From an uncultured Rhodospirillaceae bacterium (GTDB lineage Bacteria; Pseudomonadota; Alphaproteobacteria; Rhodospirillales; Magnetospirillaceae), in contig CALABS010000040.1 of the NCBI GenBank assembly GCA_937887565.1, positions 62,001 to 126,000 on the forward strand: a stretch of 64,000 bases of DNA. The letters run 5' to 3'. Below are positions 17,089 to 28,298 of this stretch, in pieces. Within the stretch, counting starts at the first letter, position 1, and each line of letters starts with the position of its first letter. The translations under genes and the position numbers were made by a program. The notes under the pieces were generated by a model. It was not told the origin of the DNA. It ran no database searches and saw only the letters and a program-made list of their open reading frames with translations.

Positions 17089-18290
17089 GGAATCTCCCTC
17101 AGGGCGTCGGCGATTCGCCAGGCCAACCGCTCGGCCACGTCGGTCTTGGCGATGCGCGGCCAGTCCTCGACGCCCGAGGCGGTGATCAGGTGGACGGCGT
17201 TGAAGTCGCCGCCGAAGGTCGCGGAGGCCGGCGACACGTCGTTGGCGAGGATCCAGTCGCAGCCCTTGCGCTCGCGCTTGGCGCGGGCGTGCTCGACCAC
17301 CTTCTCGGTCTCGGCGGCGAAGCCCACCACCAGCCGGGGCCGCGCCGAGCCGGGTTCGGACAGGGTCGCCAGGATGTCGGGATTGGGAGCCAGCTCGATG
17401 GCCGGCGGCGGCTGGCCGGGCTCCTTCTTGCGCTTCTCGCGGGCGGCGTTGGACACCGTCCAGTCGGCGACGGCGGCGGCGCACACCGCCACGTCCACCG
17501 GCAGCCGCCCCAGGCAGGCACCCAGCATCTCGCGCGCCGTCTCCACCGCCACCACCGTCACCCCGGCGGGCGGCGCCACCGCCACCGGGCCGCTGACCAG
17601 GGTCACGTCGGCGCCCAGCCGCGCCAGGGCGGCGGCGATGGCGTGGCCCTGCTTGCCCGACGAGCGGTTGCCGATGAAGCGAACCGGGTCGATGGGCTCG
17701 AAGGTGGGGCCGCTGGTCACCAGCGCCCTGCGCCCCCGCAGCGGCCCGGTGGCCAGCAGGCCCTCGACGGCGGCGACGATCTCGGGCACCTCGGCCATGC
17801 GGCCGAGGCCGGATTCACCCTCGGCCAGCATGCCGGCATTGGGCCCCACCCGCCGCACGCCGCGGCCGCCCAGGGTCGCCAGGTTGGCCTGGGTGGCGGG
17901 ATGGCCCCACATGCGGAAATTCATCGCCGGCGCCACCAGGATGGGCTTGTCGGTCACCAGCAGCGCCGTCGAGGCGAGGTCGTCGGCGAGGCCCGCCGCC
18001 ATCTTGGCCAACAGGTTGGCGGTGGCCGGCGCCACCACCGCCAGGTCGCAGTCGCGCGCCAGGGTGATGTGGCCGATCTCGTGCTCGTCGGTCAGCGAGA
18101 AGGTGTCCTGGTAAACCTTTTCCCCCGACAGGGTCTGCACCGACAACGGCGTGACGAACTGCGCGCCGCCTTTGGTCAGGATGCAGCGCACGGCGGCGCC
18201 GCGCTCCTTCAGGCGGCGGATCAGCTCCAGGGATTTGTACGCGGCGATGCCGCCGGAAATGACGAGAAGGATGCGCCGTCCGTCGAGCAC
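17085..18290 (-). CDS. coaBC: Bifunctional phosphopantothenoylcysteine decarboxylase/synthase
   Basis: About 401 residues. The N-terminal CoaC flavoprotein half has ILLVISGGIAAYKSLELI and the catalytic His in the FRMWGHPATQANL region; the CoaB half begins GRRALVTSGPTFEPIDPVRFIGNRSSGKQG and later has ADWTVSNAAREK and KK residues for CTP binding. It converts 4'-phosphopantothenate and cysteine to 4'-phosphopantetheine for CoA. The GTG at 18290 is used, with GGGGA 6 nt upstream. Confidence 0.94.
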   Translation of the reverse strand: MLDGRRILLVISGGIAAYKSLELIRRLKERGAAVRCILTKGGAQFVTPLSVQTLSGEKVYQDTFSLTDEHEIGHITLARDCDLAVVAPATANLLAKMAAGLADDLASTALLVTDKPILVAPAMNFRMWGHPATQANLATLGGRGVRRVGPNAGMLAEGESGLGRMAEVPEIVAAVEGLLATGPLRGRRALVTSGPTFEPIDPVRFIGNRSSGKQGHAIAAALARLGADVTLVSGPVAVAPPAGVTVVAVETAREMLGACLGRLPVDVAVCAAAVADWTVSNAAREKRKKEPGQPPPAIELAPNPDILATLSEPGSARPRLVVGFAAETEKVVEHARAKRERKGCDWILANDVSPASATFGGDFNAVHLITASGVEDWPRIAKTDVAERLAWRIADALREIP

Positions 18291-18376
18291 TGTGATTCCC
18301 CGGCATGATTTACGGGCGGGTGGTGTGGTTAACGTAATGCCCGCCGGGGTATTGCGCAAGCGGCGATGTTATTTTG

Positions 18377-19909
18377 TCATTTCGCCAGCAGGACGCCGGC
18401 CAGGATCGCCACCAGCACCCATGGCAGCCAGCCGGGATGGGCCCGCTTGCGGCGGAGGTCGACGAAATCCTTGAGGGTGTCGGGATGGAGCTTGAGGCCG
18501 CCGCCCACCAGCATGGAATAGGCCTTCTCGCTCTCGGCCAGCACGCGCGGCAGGCGCTCGAGGGTATGGACGGCGCTGACCAGCGTTTCCTTGATCCGGG
18601 CCTCGGGCCCGAGATGGGCGCGCATCCAGTTCTCGATCAGGGGGCGGGCCATCTCCCACATGTTGACGGTGGGATCGAGCCGGCGCCCGACGCCCTCGGC
18701 CACCAGCATGGACTTCTGCAGCAGCAGCAGCTGCGGCTGCGTCTGCATGGAAAAGGTCTCGGTGATGGCGAACAGCTGCCCCAGCAGCCGCGCGATGGAA
18801 ATCTCGTGCAGCGGCCGTCCCAGGATCGGCTCGGCGATGGAGCGGCAGGCCTGGGTGAAGGAATCCACCGACTGCTCGGCGGGCACCCAGCCGGCCTCGA
18901 AATGGACCTCGGCGACCCGGCGGTAGTTTCCGTTCAGGAAGCCGATCAGCATCTCGCCCAGGAACCGCCGGGTCGCGGTGTCGACGCGGCCCATGATGCC
19001 GAAATCCACCGCCACCAGATTGCCCGAGGAATCCACGAACAGGTTGCCGGGATGCATGTCTGCGTGGAAGAAGCCGTCGCGGAAGACCTGGTTGAAGAAG
19101 GACTCGGCGCATTTCTTCAGCACCTCGTCGGGATCGTGGCCGGCCGCGGCGATGGCGGCGACCTCGTCGACCGGGATGCCGTAGACGCGCTCGAGCGTGA
19201 GCACCCGCTTGCCGGTGCGCAGCCAGTCCACCGCCGGTACCCGGAAGGTGTCGTCGCCGACGAAATTCTCGGCCAGTTCGGCGGCGGCGGCGGCCTCGAA
19301 GCGCAGGTCCATCTCAAGGACCACCGAATCCTCGAAGGTCTTGACGCTGTCGATCATGCGCAGCCGGCGCAGCTTGGGCTGGGTCAGCTCGCCCCATTCG
19401 GCCAGCCAGTACAGCAGGTCGATGTCGCGCTTGAAGGCGTTTTCGACGCCGGGACGCAGGACCTTCACCGCCACCTCGCGGCCATCGGCGGCGATGGCGA
19501 AATGGACCTGGGCGATGGAGGCGGCGGCCACCGGCTCGTCGTCGAAGGCGATGAACTGGTCCTCCACCGCCGCGCCCAGTTCGTCGGCGATGATGCGGCG
19601 CGCTTCCTTGGTCGGGAACGGCGGCAGTTTGTCCTGCAACTGCGACAGGTCGGCGGCCATCTCCTCGCCCAGCAGGTCGGCGCGGGTGGACAGCGCCTGG
19701 CCCAGCTTGATGAAGGTCGGCCCCAGCTCCGACAGCGCGGCCGCGAGGCGCTGGCCCGGCCGGCCCTCGTGGACCGGCGGCCGGCCCAGCCGCAGCAGCG
19801 ACGACAGCAGCCGCGCCACCGGCAGGTCGACGACGGCCAGCGCGTCATGGCGCGCCAGCACGCGGGCGATGGTGAGCAGGCGGTGGATATTGCGGAGCGC
19901 GCGCAGCAC
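18377..19909 (-). CDS. ubiB: Ubiquinone biosynthesis protein UbiB (ABC1 kinase-like)
   Basis: 510 residues. The KxGQ motif is in FIKLGQALSTRADLLG, the Ala-rich loop in AAASIAQVH and the catalytic region in FFHADMHPGNLFVDSSG with VDFGIMGR. A C-terminal membrane segment (WVLVAILAGVLLA) anchors it to the inner membrane. It is an atypical kinase/ATPase needed for ubiquinone synthesis, perhaps by extracting lipid intermediates. A GTG start directly abuts the ubiE stop. Confidence 0.94.
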   Translation of the reverse strand: MLRALRNIHRLLTIARVLARHDALAVVDLPVARLLSSLLRLGRPPVHEGRPGQRLAAALSELGPTFIKLGQALSTRADLLGEEMAADLSQLQDKLPPFPTKEARRIIADELGAAVEDQFIAFDDEPVAAASIAQVHFAIAADGREVAVKVLRPGVENAFKRDIDLLYWLAEWGELTQPKLRRLRMIDSVKTFEDSVVLEMDLRFEAAAAAELAENFVGDDTFRVPAVDWLRTGKRVLTLERVYGIPVDEVAAIAAAGHDPDEVLKKCAESFFNQVFRDGFFHADMHPGNLFVDSSGNLVAVDFGIMGRVDTATRRFLGEMLIGFLNGNYRRVAEVHFEAGWVPAEQSVDSFTQACRSIAEPILGRPLHEISIARLLGQLFAITETFSMQTQPQLLLLQKSMLVAEGVGRRLDPTVNMWEMARPLIENWMRAHLGPEARIKETLVSAVHTLERLPRVLAESEKAYSMLVGGGLKLHPDTLKDFVDLRRKRAHPGWLPWVLVAILAGVLLAK

Positions 19910-20671
19910 TTAAAGCTTCCAGCCCGAATGGATGGCGGCGATGCCGCCCGACAGGTTGCGCACCTCGACCCGCTCGAATCCGGCCGCCTCGACCATGGCC
20001 TTCATCTCGTCCTGGGACGGGAACTTGCGGATGCTCTCGACCAGGTACTGGTAGGCGTCGCGGTTGCCGGTGACCATCTGGCCGACCACCGGCAGCACGT
20101 TGAAGGAATAGAGATCGTAGAATTCCTTGAGGCCCGGCACCACCACCTTGCTGAACTCCAGGCACATGTAGCGGCCGCCCGGCCTGAGCACCCGGTAGGC
20201 CTCGTCGATGGCTTCCTGCCAGTGGGTGACGTTGCGCAGGCAGAAGGCGATGGTGTAGGCGTCGACCGACGCATCCGCCACCGGCAGCCGTTCGGCGTCG
20301 CCGCACACCCAGGCGATGTCGGAGACGATGCCCTTGTCGATGCCGCGATCGCGGCCGACGGCCAGCATCTCCTTGTTGATGTCGCAGACGATGGCCGCGC
20401 CGCCGCCGCGCTTGCGGAACCCGAAGGCGATGTCGCCGGTGCCGCCGCCGACGTCGAGCAGGGTCATGGAGGGGCGCGGCCGCAGCCAGTCGAGGAACGA
20501 CGACTTCCACAGCCGGTGGATGCCGGCGCTCATGAGGTCGTTCATCAGGTCGTATTTGGGCGCGACCGAATCGAACACGCCCCGCACCAGCGAGGCCTTG
20601 TCGTCCTCGGCCACGGTGCGGAAGCCGAAATGGGTTGTCCTGGCCTCGCGGCCCCGATCGTCCGTCGTCAT
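19910..20671 (-). CDS. ubiE: Demethylmenaquinone/ubiquinone C-methyltransferase UbiE
   Basis: 253 residues. FDSVAPKYDLMNDLMSAGIHRLWK is the UbiE N-terminal signature, followed by the SAM motif LLDVGGGTGDIAF and the NVTHWQEAIDEAYRVLRPGG region. It C-methylates the quinone ring in ubiquinone synthesis. It is the first gene of a co-directional run through ubiB, coaBC and dut. Confidence 0.95.
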   Translation of the reverse strand: MTTDDRGREARTTHFGFRTVAEDDKASLVRGVFDSVAPKYDLMNDLMSAGIHRLWKSSFLDWLRPRPSMTLLDVGGGTGDIAFGFRKRGGGAAIVCDINKEMLAVGRDRGIDKGIVSDIAWVCGDAERLPVADASVDAYTIAFCLRNVTHWQEAIDEAYRVLRPGGRYMCLEFSKVVVPGLKEFYDLYSFNVLPVVGQMVTGNRDAYQYLVESIRKFPSQDEMKAMVEAAGFERVEVRNLSGGIAAIHSGWKL

Positions 20672-20798
20672 GGTGCGGCACAATAGACCAACAGAAACCG
20701 CCGGCCTAGGGGGTTCGTGGCGCCGCCACCTCCAACGCGCGCCTTCCCGTCCCTTGCCACCACTCCCCATCTGAGGCCGACAAGAGGAGGAGGACGCC

Positions 20799-21107
20799 AT
20801 GACCAGATTGATCCTTGCCGCCACCCTGGTGGTGGCTGCCACGTCCGGTCCGGCCTGGGCCGACAGCGGCCGTATCGCCTGTCAGCGCGAACTGTCCGAC
20901 GTGGTGGCCGGAATGGACCGGCAGGAGCGTGTCGACCTGGCCGACTGGATCGAGGTAGTCTCGGTCCAGTGCTCGTCGAGCCGGGGCCTGGCCCAGGCCA
21001 GCATGGAGACGTTGCGCGACCTGGCCGGCACCAGGGGCCAAACCGCCCGGGGATTGGAAAGTGATGCGACCATCGAATGGCCGAGCGTGGCCAGCCTGGC
21101 GGATTAG
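20799..21107 (+). CDS. Small secreted hypothetical protein
   Basis: 102 residues with a Sec signal peptide (cleavage after AWA, residue 21). The mature part has two Cys residues (RIACQREL and VQCSSSR) that could form a disulfide. AGGAGG lies about 9 nt upstream of the ATG. It overlaps the next gene by 47 bp. No family was recognised; the two proteins may be functionally paired. Confidence 0.6.
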   Translation: MTRLILAATLVVAATSGPAWADSGRIACQRELSDVVAGMDRQERVDLADWIEVVSVQCSSSRGLAQASMETLRDLAGTRGQTARGLESDATIEWPSVASLAD

Positions 21108-21579
21108 CGTCGCGACGGCGGCCGTCGCGGCGACCTTGGCCGCGACGGCCGCCGCCCCCGCCCGAGCCGACGGCGTGGTGGTGTGCGACGCCAAGATCAA
21201 GCGCATCGCCAAGGCCCTGCGCGACAAGGCCGACACCCTGACGGCCAGCGAGGCGGACCGGGGGCGCGAGGCGCTTTACGCCGCGATCCTGGCCTGCAAG
21301 CCGGTGCGGGCGGGATCGTCGCCGCGCGCCGCCGCGACGGCCGGCGACGACACCACCGCCCGCCGCGTCCGCCAGGGGGTGGAACTGGACCGCCAGACCC
21401 TGCGGGCCGAACAGGATCGCCTGACCCCGTCCCAGGTCCGCGAGGCCGAACGCAGTCTCGACGCCATCCAGCGCAAGGCCCGCGACGATCCGGCGGTGGC
21501 CCGCGAGATGCAGCGGATTCACGAGGTGGACCGGGCGTTGCAGAGCATGGAGCGGCCCGGCCCCGAGGACCGGCGGTGA
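21061..21579 (+). CDS. Secreted hypothetical protein, charged helical
   Basis: About 172 residues with a signal peptide ending in APARA near residue 36. The mature protein has two Cys (VVCDAKIK, ILACKPV) like its upstream neighbour, followed by a long charged, probably helical region (LRAEQDRLTPSQVREAERSL). GTG at 21061 or ATG at 21064 may start it, both within the 3' end of the preceding gene, indicating coupling. Function is unknown. Confidence 0.6.
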   Translation: MMRPSNGRAWPAWRISVATAAVAATLAATAAAPARADGVVVCDAKIKRIAKALRDKADTLTASEADRGREALYAAILACKPVRAGSSPRAAATAGDDTTARRVRQGVELDRQTLRAEQDRLTPSQVREAERSLDAIQRKARDDPAVAREMQRIHEVDRALQSMERPGPEDRR

Positions 21580-21652
21580 CGGTTCGCGCTTGACGCTGCC
21601 GGCGGGCGGCCATATGTCACGGACGGAGTAGGAAAGAAGGTATCTCCGTCCC

Positions 21653-22174
21653 ATGGCCCTGCTGCCCATCCTCACCGCCCCCGATCCGCGCCTGAAGCAG
21701 AAGGCCGGCCGCGTCGACAAGGTGGACGATGACATCCGCCGCCTGATGGACGACATGCTGGAAACCATGTACGACGCCCCCGGCATCGGCCTGGCGGCGC
21801 CGCAGGTCGGCGTGCTCAAGCGGGTGATCGTGGTCGACATCGGCAAGGACGAAACCGACCGCCAGCCGCTGCGCATGGCCAATCCCGAGATCGTCTGGGC
21901 ATCCGACGAGGACAACAGCTACGAGGAAGGCTGCCTGTCGGTGCCCAGCCACTACGCCAACGTGGTGCGCCCGGCCGCGATCAAGCTGCGCTACCTGGAC
22001 CACCAGAACGAGATCCGCGAGATGCATGCTGACGGCCTGCTGGCCACCGTGCTCCAGCACGAGATGGACCACCTGGAGGGCGTGCTGTTCATCGACCATA
22101 TCTCGTCGCTCAAGCGCAACATGATCCTGCGCAAGCTGCTCAAGACCAAGAAGGAGGCGGTGCCGGCCCGATGA
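21653..22174 (+). CDS. def: Peptide deformylase
   Basis: 173 residues. The three metal and catalytic motifs are GIGLAAPQVG, EGCLSVP and QHEMDHLEG. It removes the N-formyl group from new proteins. It overlaps fmt by 4 nt (ATGA), the usual def-fmt pair that completes the formyl-methionine cycle. Confidence 0.97.
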   Translation: MALLPILTAPDPRLKQKAGRVDKVDDDIRRLMDDMLETMYDAPGIGLAAPQVGVLKRVIVVDIGKDETDRQPLRMANPEIVWASDEDNSYEEGCLSVPSHYANVVRPAAIKLRYLDHQNEIREMHADGLLATVLQHEMDHLEGVLFIDHISSLKRNMILRKLLKTKKEAVPAR

Positions 22175-23079
22175 GGATCGCCTTCATGGGGACGCCGGAC
22201 TTCTCGGTCCCCATCCTCGCCGCCCTGCTGGAGGCCGGCCACGATGTCGCCGCCGTCTACTCCCAGCCGCCCCGCCCCGCCGGCCGGGGCCACAAGGAGC
22301 AGCCGACCCCGGTCCACGCCTTCGCCGCCGCCCGGGGGCTGGAGGTGCGTACGCCCAGGAGCCTGAAATCCGCCGACGAGCAGCGGGACTTCCGCGACCT
22401 CGCCCTCGAGGTGGCGGTGGTCGCCGCCTACGGCCTGATCCTGCCCAAGCCCATCCTGGAGGGCCCCCGGCGCGGCTGCCTCAACGCCCATGCCTCGCTG
22501 CTGCCGCGCTGGCGCGGCGCCGCTCCCATCCAACGCGCCATCCTGGCCGGCGACGCCGCCACCGGCGTCACCATCATGCGGATGGACGAGGGCCTGGACA
22601 CCGGCGCCATGTTGCTGGTCGAGGAAACCCCCATCACCGCCACCACCACCGCCCAGGGCCTGCACGACACCCTGTCGGAGATGGGGGCGCGAATGATGGT
22701 CGACGCGCTGGCGCGCCTCGACTCGCTGGAGGCGCGGCCGCAGCCCGGCGACGGCGTCACCTATGCCGCCAAGCTGGCCAAGGACGAGGGCCGCATCGAC
22801 TGGGCGCGGCCGGCGGCCGAGATCGAGCGTCAGGTGCGCGCCCTCAATCCCTGGCCGGGGGTGTGGTGCGAGCTGGGCGGCGAGCGGCTGAAGGTGCTGG
22901 AGGCGAAGGTGTTGGCCGGCAGCGGCACGCCCGGCGTCACCCTCGACGACGGGCTGACCGTGGCCTGCGGCGACGGCGCCCTGGGCCTGACCCGGGTGCA
23001 GCGGGCCGGCAAGGCGCCCATGGCCGTCGCCGAGCTGCTGCGCGGCCTCGCGGTGCCCAAGGGGACGGCGCTGGGCTGA
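22171..23079 (+). CDS. fmt: Methionyl-tRNA formyltransferase
   Basis: 302 residues. N-terminal MRIAFMGTPDFSVPIL, the folate-binding HASLLPRWRGAAPIQRAI and the catalytic Asp in GVTIMRMDEGLDTG are all present, and a C-terminal OB-like domain follows. It formylates Met-tRNA for translation initiation. Translation is coupled to def. Confidence 0.97.
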   Translation: MRIAFMGTPDFSVPILAALLEAGHDVAAVYSQPPRPAGRGHKEQPTPVHAFAAARGLEVRTPRSLKSADEQRDFRDLALEVAVVAAYGLILPKPILEGPRRGCLNAHASLLPRWRGAAPIQRAILAGDAATGVTIMRMDEGLDTGAMLLVEETPITATTTAQGLHDTLSEMGARMMVDALARLDSLEARPQPGDGVTYAAKLAKDEGRIDWARPAAEIERQVRALNPWPGVWCELGGERLKVLEAKVLAGSGTPGVTLDDGLTVACGDGALGLTRVQRAGKAPMAVAELLRGLAVPKGTALG

Positions 23080-23502
23080 TCAGGAACTCGGGGCGGACCG
23101 CCGGACCGCCCGCAGTTCCTCGAAACATTCCTTCTCGCCGATGGCGTTGACGCTGCGGATGGCGTAATGCGCCACCGTCTGGCCGGTGCTGCCGTCGTAG
23201 ATGAACAGGTCGAGCGTGCAGGCATGGCCGCGATACTGCCAGATCTCGGCCGGGGCGTCGCGGCGGGTGAACACCGGCGCCCCCAGCACCGCCTTGATCT
23301 CGATCGGCGACATTCCCTTGAGGGCGGCCGGTTCCGCCACCAGCGGGGAAACGAGCGCGGTTTGCTCGGGGGCGTCCTCGGCCGTCACCGGCGGCAGCGT
23401 CCCCGGTTCCGCCGACACCACCGGCCCCTGGCCCTGGGGGTTGCCGCCGCAGGCGGCGAGCAGGGCAAGCGGCGCGAAGGCGGCGATGGGACGAAGGCGC
23501 AT
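23080..23502 (-). CDS. Small lipoprotein of unknown function
   Basis: 140 residues with a lipobox (ALLAAC, Cys 18). The mature part has LKGMSPIEIKAVLGAPVFTRRD and IWQYRGHACTLDLFIYD, which recall SmpA/BamE-like small lipoproteins where a short motif of this kind precedes two strands. Convergent with fmt, ending next to its stop. BamE relationship is weak; function is unknown. Confidence 0.7.
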   Translation of the reverse strand: MRLRPIAAFAPLALLAACGGNPQGQGPVVSAEPGTLPPVTAEDAPEQTALVSPLVAEPAALKGMSPIEIKAVLGAPVFTRRDAPAEIWQYRGHACTLDLFIYDGSTGQTVAHYAIRSVNAIGEKECFEELRAVRRSAPSS

Positions 23503-23532
23503 GATGGGTAGCCCGGACGCGGAATGGGCGGA

Positions 23533-24213
23533 TTATACAGAGGGCGCGGCCGGCTGCAATCCCTGGAACAGGTGGGTCATGAAGGCGGTGGCGATCACCG
23601 GCGCGGCCAGGTTGAGGATCGGCACGCTGAACAGGAAGGTGATCACCGCCCCGGCCAGCCACAGCCGCCCCAGCCGGTTGCGGAACATGACCCGTGCCGC
23701 CTTGGGGTCCAGGCGGCGGAAGGCGACGATCTCGAAATATTCGCGACCCAACAGGTAGCCGTTGACCAGATAGACCAGCACCACCGTGAAGCCGGTGATC
23801 AGCAGCACCCCGTAGATGGGCAGGGCCAGCAGGTTGATCACCACGGTGACGGCCAGGAAGCGCAGCGTGGTGGCCAGCACCTCGGCCCATTTCTGCGGAC
23901 GCGGCCAGTTGAGATGGGGATAGTGGCGATCCTCGACGGCATCGGCCACCTTCTCCAGCAGCGGCCCCATCACCGTGGTGGCCAGGGCGGGAAAGAACAG
24001 CAACGGCAGCACCAGCGACGCCAGGATGCCGGCGATGTCGGCGGTGGTGTCGGCCCAGGCCTCGGACAGCACCGCCGTCCCGGTCGAGACCCAGGCGACC
24101 GCCGCCACCAGCGCAAGATAGGCGGCCAGGGCGCCGAGGATGCCCAGCCGCAGCACCCGCCGGAGCCGGGGATCGGGGAGCTGGGCGAAGGCCTTGACCA
24201 GGGCGGAGATCAT
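23533..24213 (-). CDS. EI24/CysZ-like membrane protein
   Basis: 226 residues with four or more hydrophobic segments. The pattern of segments and the motif YLVNGYLLGREYFEIVAFRRL match the EI24 domain family, which includes the sulfate transporter CysZ. It has no cys genes beside it, so transport of sulfate is not established. Confidence 0.75.
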   Translation of the reverse strand: MISALVKAFAQLPDPRLRRVLRLGILGALAAYLALVAAVAWVSTGTAVLSEAWADTTADIAGILASLVLPLLFFPALATTVMGPLLEKVADAVEDRHYPHLNWPRPQKWAEVLATTLRFLAVTVVINLLALPIYGVLLITGFTVVLVYLVNGYLLGREYFEIVAFRRLDPKAARVMFRNRLGRLWLAGAVITFLFSVPILNLAAPVIATAFMTHLFQGLQPAAPSV

Positions 24214-24336
24214 CGGGCGAATCCTCTGCGGGCGCGGTTACACGGCGTTACCAACAATCGCCGCCACCGACATAAGCGCGCAACACGCGAAAGGCAAACT
24301 CTCCTTGAAACGCCCCCCCCCGCAAGGAGACCCGCC

Positions 24337-24867
24337 ATGACCACAGCTCCCTCTCCCTCCGGCGCCTGGAGCAGCCTGCGCCGCCACTCCACCGCCGCCG
24401 CCGCCGCCCTGTTCGGCGTGGTCGCCGTCAGCGGCGTGCTGGTGTTCTTCCACGTCGGCAATGCGCTGCTGATGGGCATGCACGAATGGCTGGGGCTGGC
24501 CTTCGCCGCCGCCGCCGTCCTTCATGTGGTCCGCAACGGCCCCGCCTTCGCGGCGCTGGTCCGGCGGCCGCGCTTCCTGTGGACCAGCGCGGCGGTGCTG
24601 GCGGTGGCGGCCGGCCTGATGGTGGCCTCGGGCTCGAAGGGCGCCAATCCGGCGGTCGAGCTGATCCATGCCGCCGAGCGGGCGCCGCTGGCCGAGGTCG
24701 CCGACGTGCTGGGCGTGCCGGCCGAGCGGCTGATGGAGGCGTTGCGCGGCCAGGGCGTCGCGGTGGACGACCCGACGGCGTCGGTCGCCGGGCTGGCCGC
24801 CGCCAGCGGCCACGACCCCCGCCGGCTGATGGCGGTGGCGGTGGCCGCGGGACGGCCGGCGCCCTGA
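24337..24867 (+). CDS. DUF4405-like small membrane protein
   Basis: 176 residues. Three hydrophobic segments (about 20-40, 45-65, 85-100) with His residues in FFHVGNALL, MHEWLGLAF and VLHVVRNGP, a spacing expected for b-type heme ligation in DUF4405-like proteins. A soluble C-terminal domain follows. AAGGAGA lies 6 nt before the ATG. A redox role is inference. Confidence 0.6.
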   Translation: MTTAPSPSGAWSSLRRHSTAAAAALFGVVAVSGVLVFFHVGNALLMGMHEWLGLAFAAAAVLHVVRNGPAFAALVRRPRFLWTSAAVLAVAAGLMVASGSKGANPAVELIHAAERAPLAEVADVLGVPAERLMEALRGQGVAVDDPTASVAGLAAASGHDPRRLMAVAVAAGRPAP

Positions 24868-24998
24868 CGAACGGGCGGGCTGGATAAGGCGAGTCGAAAA
24901 GCGTTGTTCCGTGCCGCTCGGTCGCTATACTGCGCCGCCATGGGCCGGCCCCGCCCGCCCTTCCGGATTGCGCGCCAAGAATACAGAGACCGACCACC

Positions 24999-26015
24999 AT
25001 GGCGGATTCCCGCTTCCACGTCGCCGGCATCGGCAACGCGATCGTCGACGTGCTCGTTCACGCCGACGATTCCCTGCTTTCGTCGCTCCATCTCACCAAG
25101 GGGGTGATGACCCTCATCGACGCCGCCGAGGCCGAGCGCATCTACGAACGCCTGCCGCCGGGCATCGAGTGCTCGGGCGGCTCGGCCGCCAACACCCTGG
25201 TGGGCGTCGCCTCCCTGGGCGGCCGCGCCGCCTACATGGGCAAGGTCCGCGGCGACCAGCTGGGCGAGGTGTTCCGCCACGACATCCGCAACGCCGGCGT
25301 CGCCTTCGACACCGAGCCGGCCGCCGACGGCCCCTCCACCGCGCGGTGCTTCGTGCTGGTGACCCCCGACGCCCAGCGCACCATGCTGACCTATCTGGGC
25401 GCCTGCGTCGAACTGACCCCGGCCGACGTGGACGACGGCGTCATCGCCTCCTCCGAGGTCACCTATCTCGAAGGCTATCTCTACGACCCGCCGCTGGCCA
25501 AGCGTGCCTTCCTCAAGGCCGCCGACGCCGCCCACAAGGCCGGCCGGCTGGTGTCGCTGTCGCTGTCCGACCCCTTCTGCGTCGACCGCCACCGCTCGGC
25601 CTTCCTGGAGCTGGTGTCCAGCCACGTGGACATCCTGTTCGCCAACGAGGCCGAGCTGACCTCGCTTTACCGTACCGACGACTTCGACGAGGCGCTGCGC
25701 CAGGTGCGCGGCCACTGCCGGGTGGCGGCGGTGACGCGCGGGCCCAAGGGCTCGGTGGTGGTCACCGACGAGGACGTCCACGTGGTGGCCTGCGACGCCG
25801 TGCCGGCGGTGGTCGACACCACCGGCGCCGGCGACCTCTACGCCGCCGGCTTCCTCCACGGCTTCACCCACGGCCGCGACCTCGCCACCTGCGCCGTGCT
25901 GGGCGGCATCGCCGCCGGCGAGATCATCGGCCATTTCGGCGCCCGCCCCGAACGCTCCCTGGCCGAGTTGGCGGCCGAGAAGCTGGGCCCGCTTTCCCCC
26001 CCTTCCCGCTCCTGA
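24999..26015 (+). CDS. PfkB family carbohydrate/adenosine kinase
   Basis: 338 residues. The PfkB N-terminal signature lies in SGGSAANTLVGVASLGGRAAYMGKV and the C-terminal catalytic motif in DTTGAGDLYAAGFLHG. Homologous alphaproteobacterial proteins are annotated as adenosine kinases. It phosphorylates a nucleoside or sugar hydroxyl with ATP. It lies 10 nt upstream of typA and may be in its transcript. Confidence 0.88.
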   Translation: MADSRFHVAGIGNAIVDVLVHADDSLLSSLHLTKGVMTLIDAAEAERIYERLPPGIECSGGSAANTLVGVASLGGRAAYMGKVRGDQLGEVFRHDIRNAGVAFDTEPAADGPSTARCFVLVTPDAQRTMLTYLGACVELTPADVDDGVIASSEVTYLEGYLYDPPLAKRAFLKAADAAHKAGRLVSLSLSDPFCVDRHRSAFLELVSSHVDILFANEAELTSLYRTDDFDEALRQVRGHCRVAAVTRGPKGSVVVTDEDVHVVACDAVPAVVDTTGAGDLYAAGFLHGFTHGRDLATCAVLGGIAAGEIIGHFGARPERSLAELAAEKLGPLSPPSRS

Positions 26016-26025
26016 ACGAGACCCC

Positions 26026-27843
<1,818 letters not shown>

Positions 27844-27910
27844 CACCGGCCACCCCGTGATTCGACTGGTTGGCTGGTATCCAGCCGCCGTCGAGGGCGG
27901 TATAAGGGAA

Positions 27911-27934
27911 AGGGCGCCGTCGGGCGCCCTTTTT
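27911..27934 (+). terminator. Rho-independent terminator after typA
   Basis: AGGGCGCC, loop GTCG, then GGCGCCCT gives an 8-bp perfect GC-rich stem followed by TTTT. It lies 68 bp after the typA stop and ends just before the convergent gene at 27937. Confidence 0.85.
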
Positions 27935-27936
27935 CG

Positions 27937-28260
27937 TCAGAACTTGCGGTCCACCTTCTCGCAACGGCCCTCCAGCCGCAGTTGGCGGTCGACCACCAGG
28001 GTGCCGGTGACGCGGTCGATGCGGAACACCGGAGTGGCGCCGTCGGACAGCACGATGTGATCGCGCAAGGTGGACGACACCGTCAGGCGCTTGCCCGACA
28101 GCGTCTCCACCGCGTCCTTGGCGGCGAAGTCGATGGAGAAGGCGAAGGCCTGCTGACCGCCCTCGGTGGTCTGACACGACAGGCGCAGCACGTCGTCCTC
28201 GGCGGCGGCGGGCGCGGCGCAGGCCGCCAGCAGGGCGGCCAAGAGGGCGGGACGGATCAT
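27937..28260 (-). CDS. Small periplasmic hypothetical protein
   Basis: 107 residues with a signal peptide (cleavage after AAAE region, residue 21). The mature part has two Cys (RLSCQTTEG and EGRCEKVD) at either end that may form a disulfide around a beta-rich core. No family was recognised. It is convergent with typA. Confidence 0.6.
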   Translation of the reverse strand: MIRPALLAALLAACAAPAAAEDDVLRLSCQTTEGGQQAFAFSIDFAAKDAVETLSGKRLTVSSTLRDHIVLSDGATPVFRIDRVTGTLVVDRQLRLEGRCEKVDRKF

Positions 28261-28298
28261 GGCGCTTCCCCGGAAGGGTTGAGGAAAGTCTCAGTCTA

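Noticed and set aside
18374..20686. A 770-codon open frame on the plus strand antisense to ubiB and ubiE
   Set aside because: It lacks domain signatures and is Gly/His/Gln/Arg-rich as expected from antisense of a high-GC gene; the minus-strand genes are clear.
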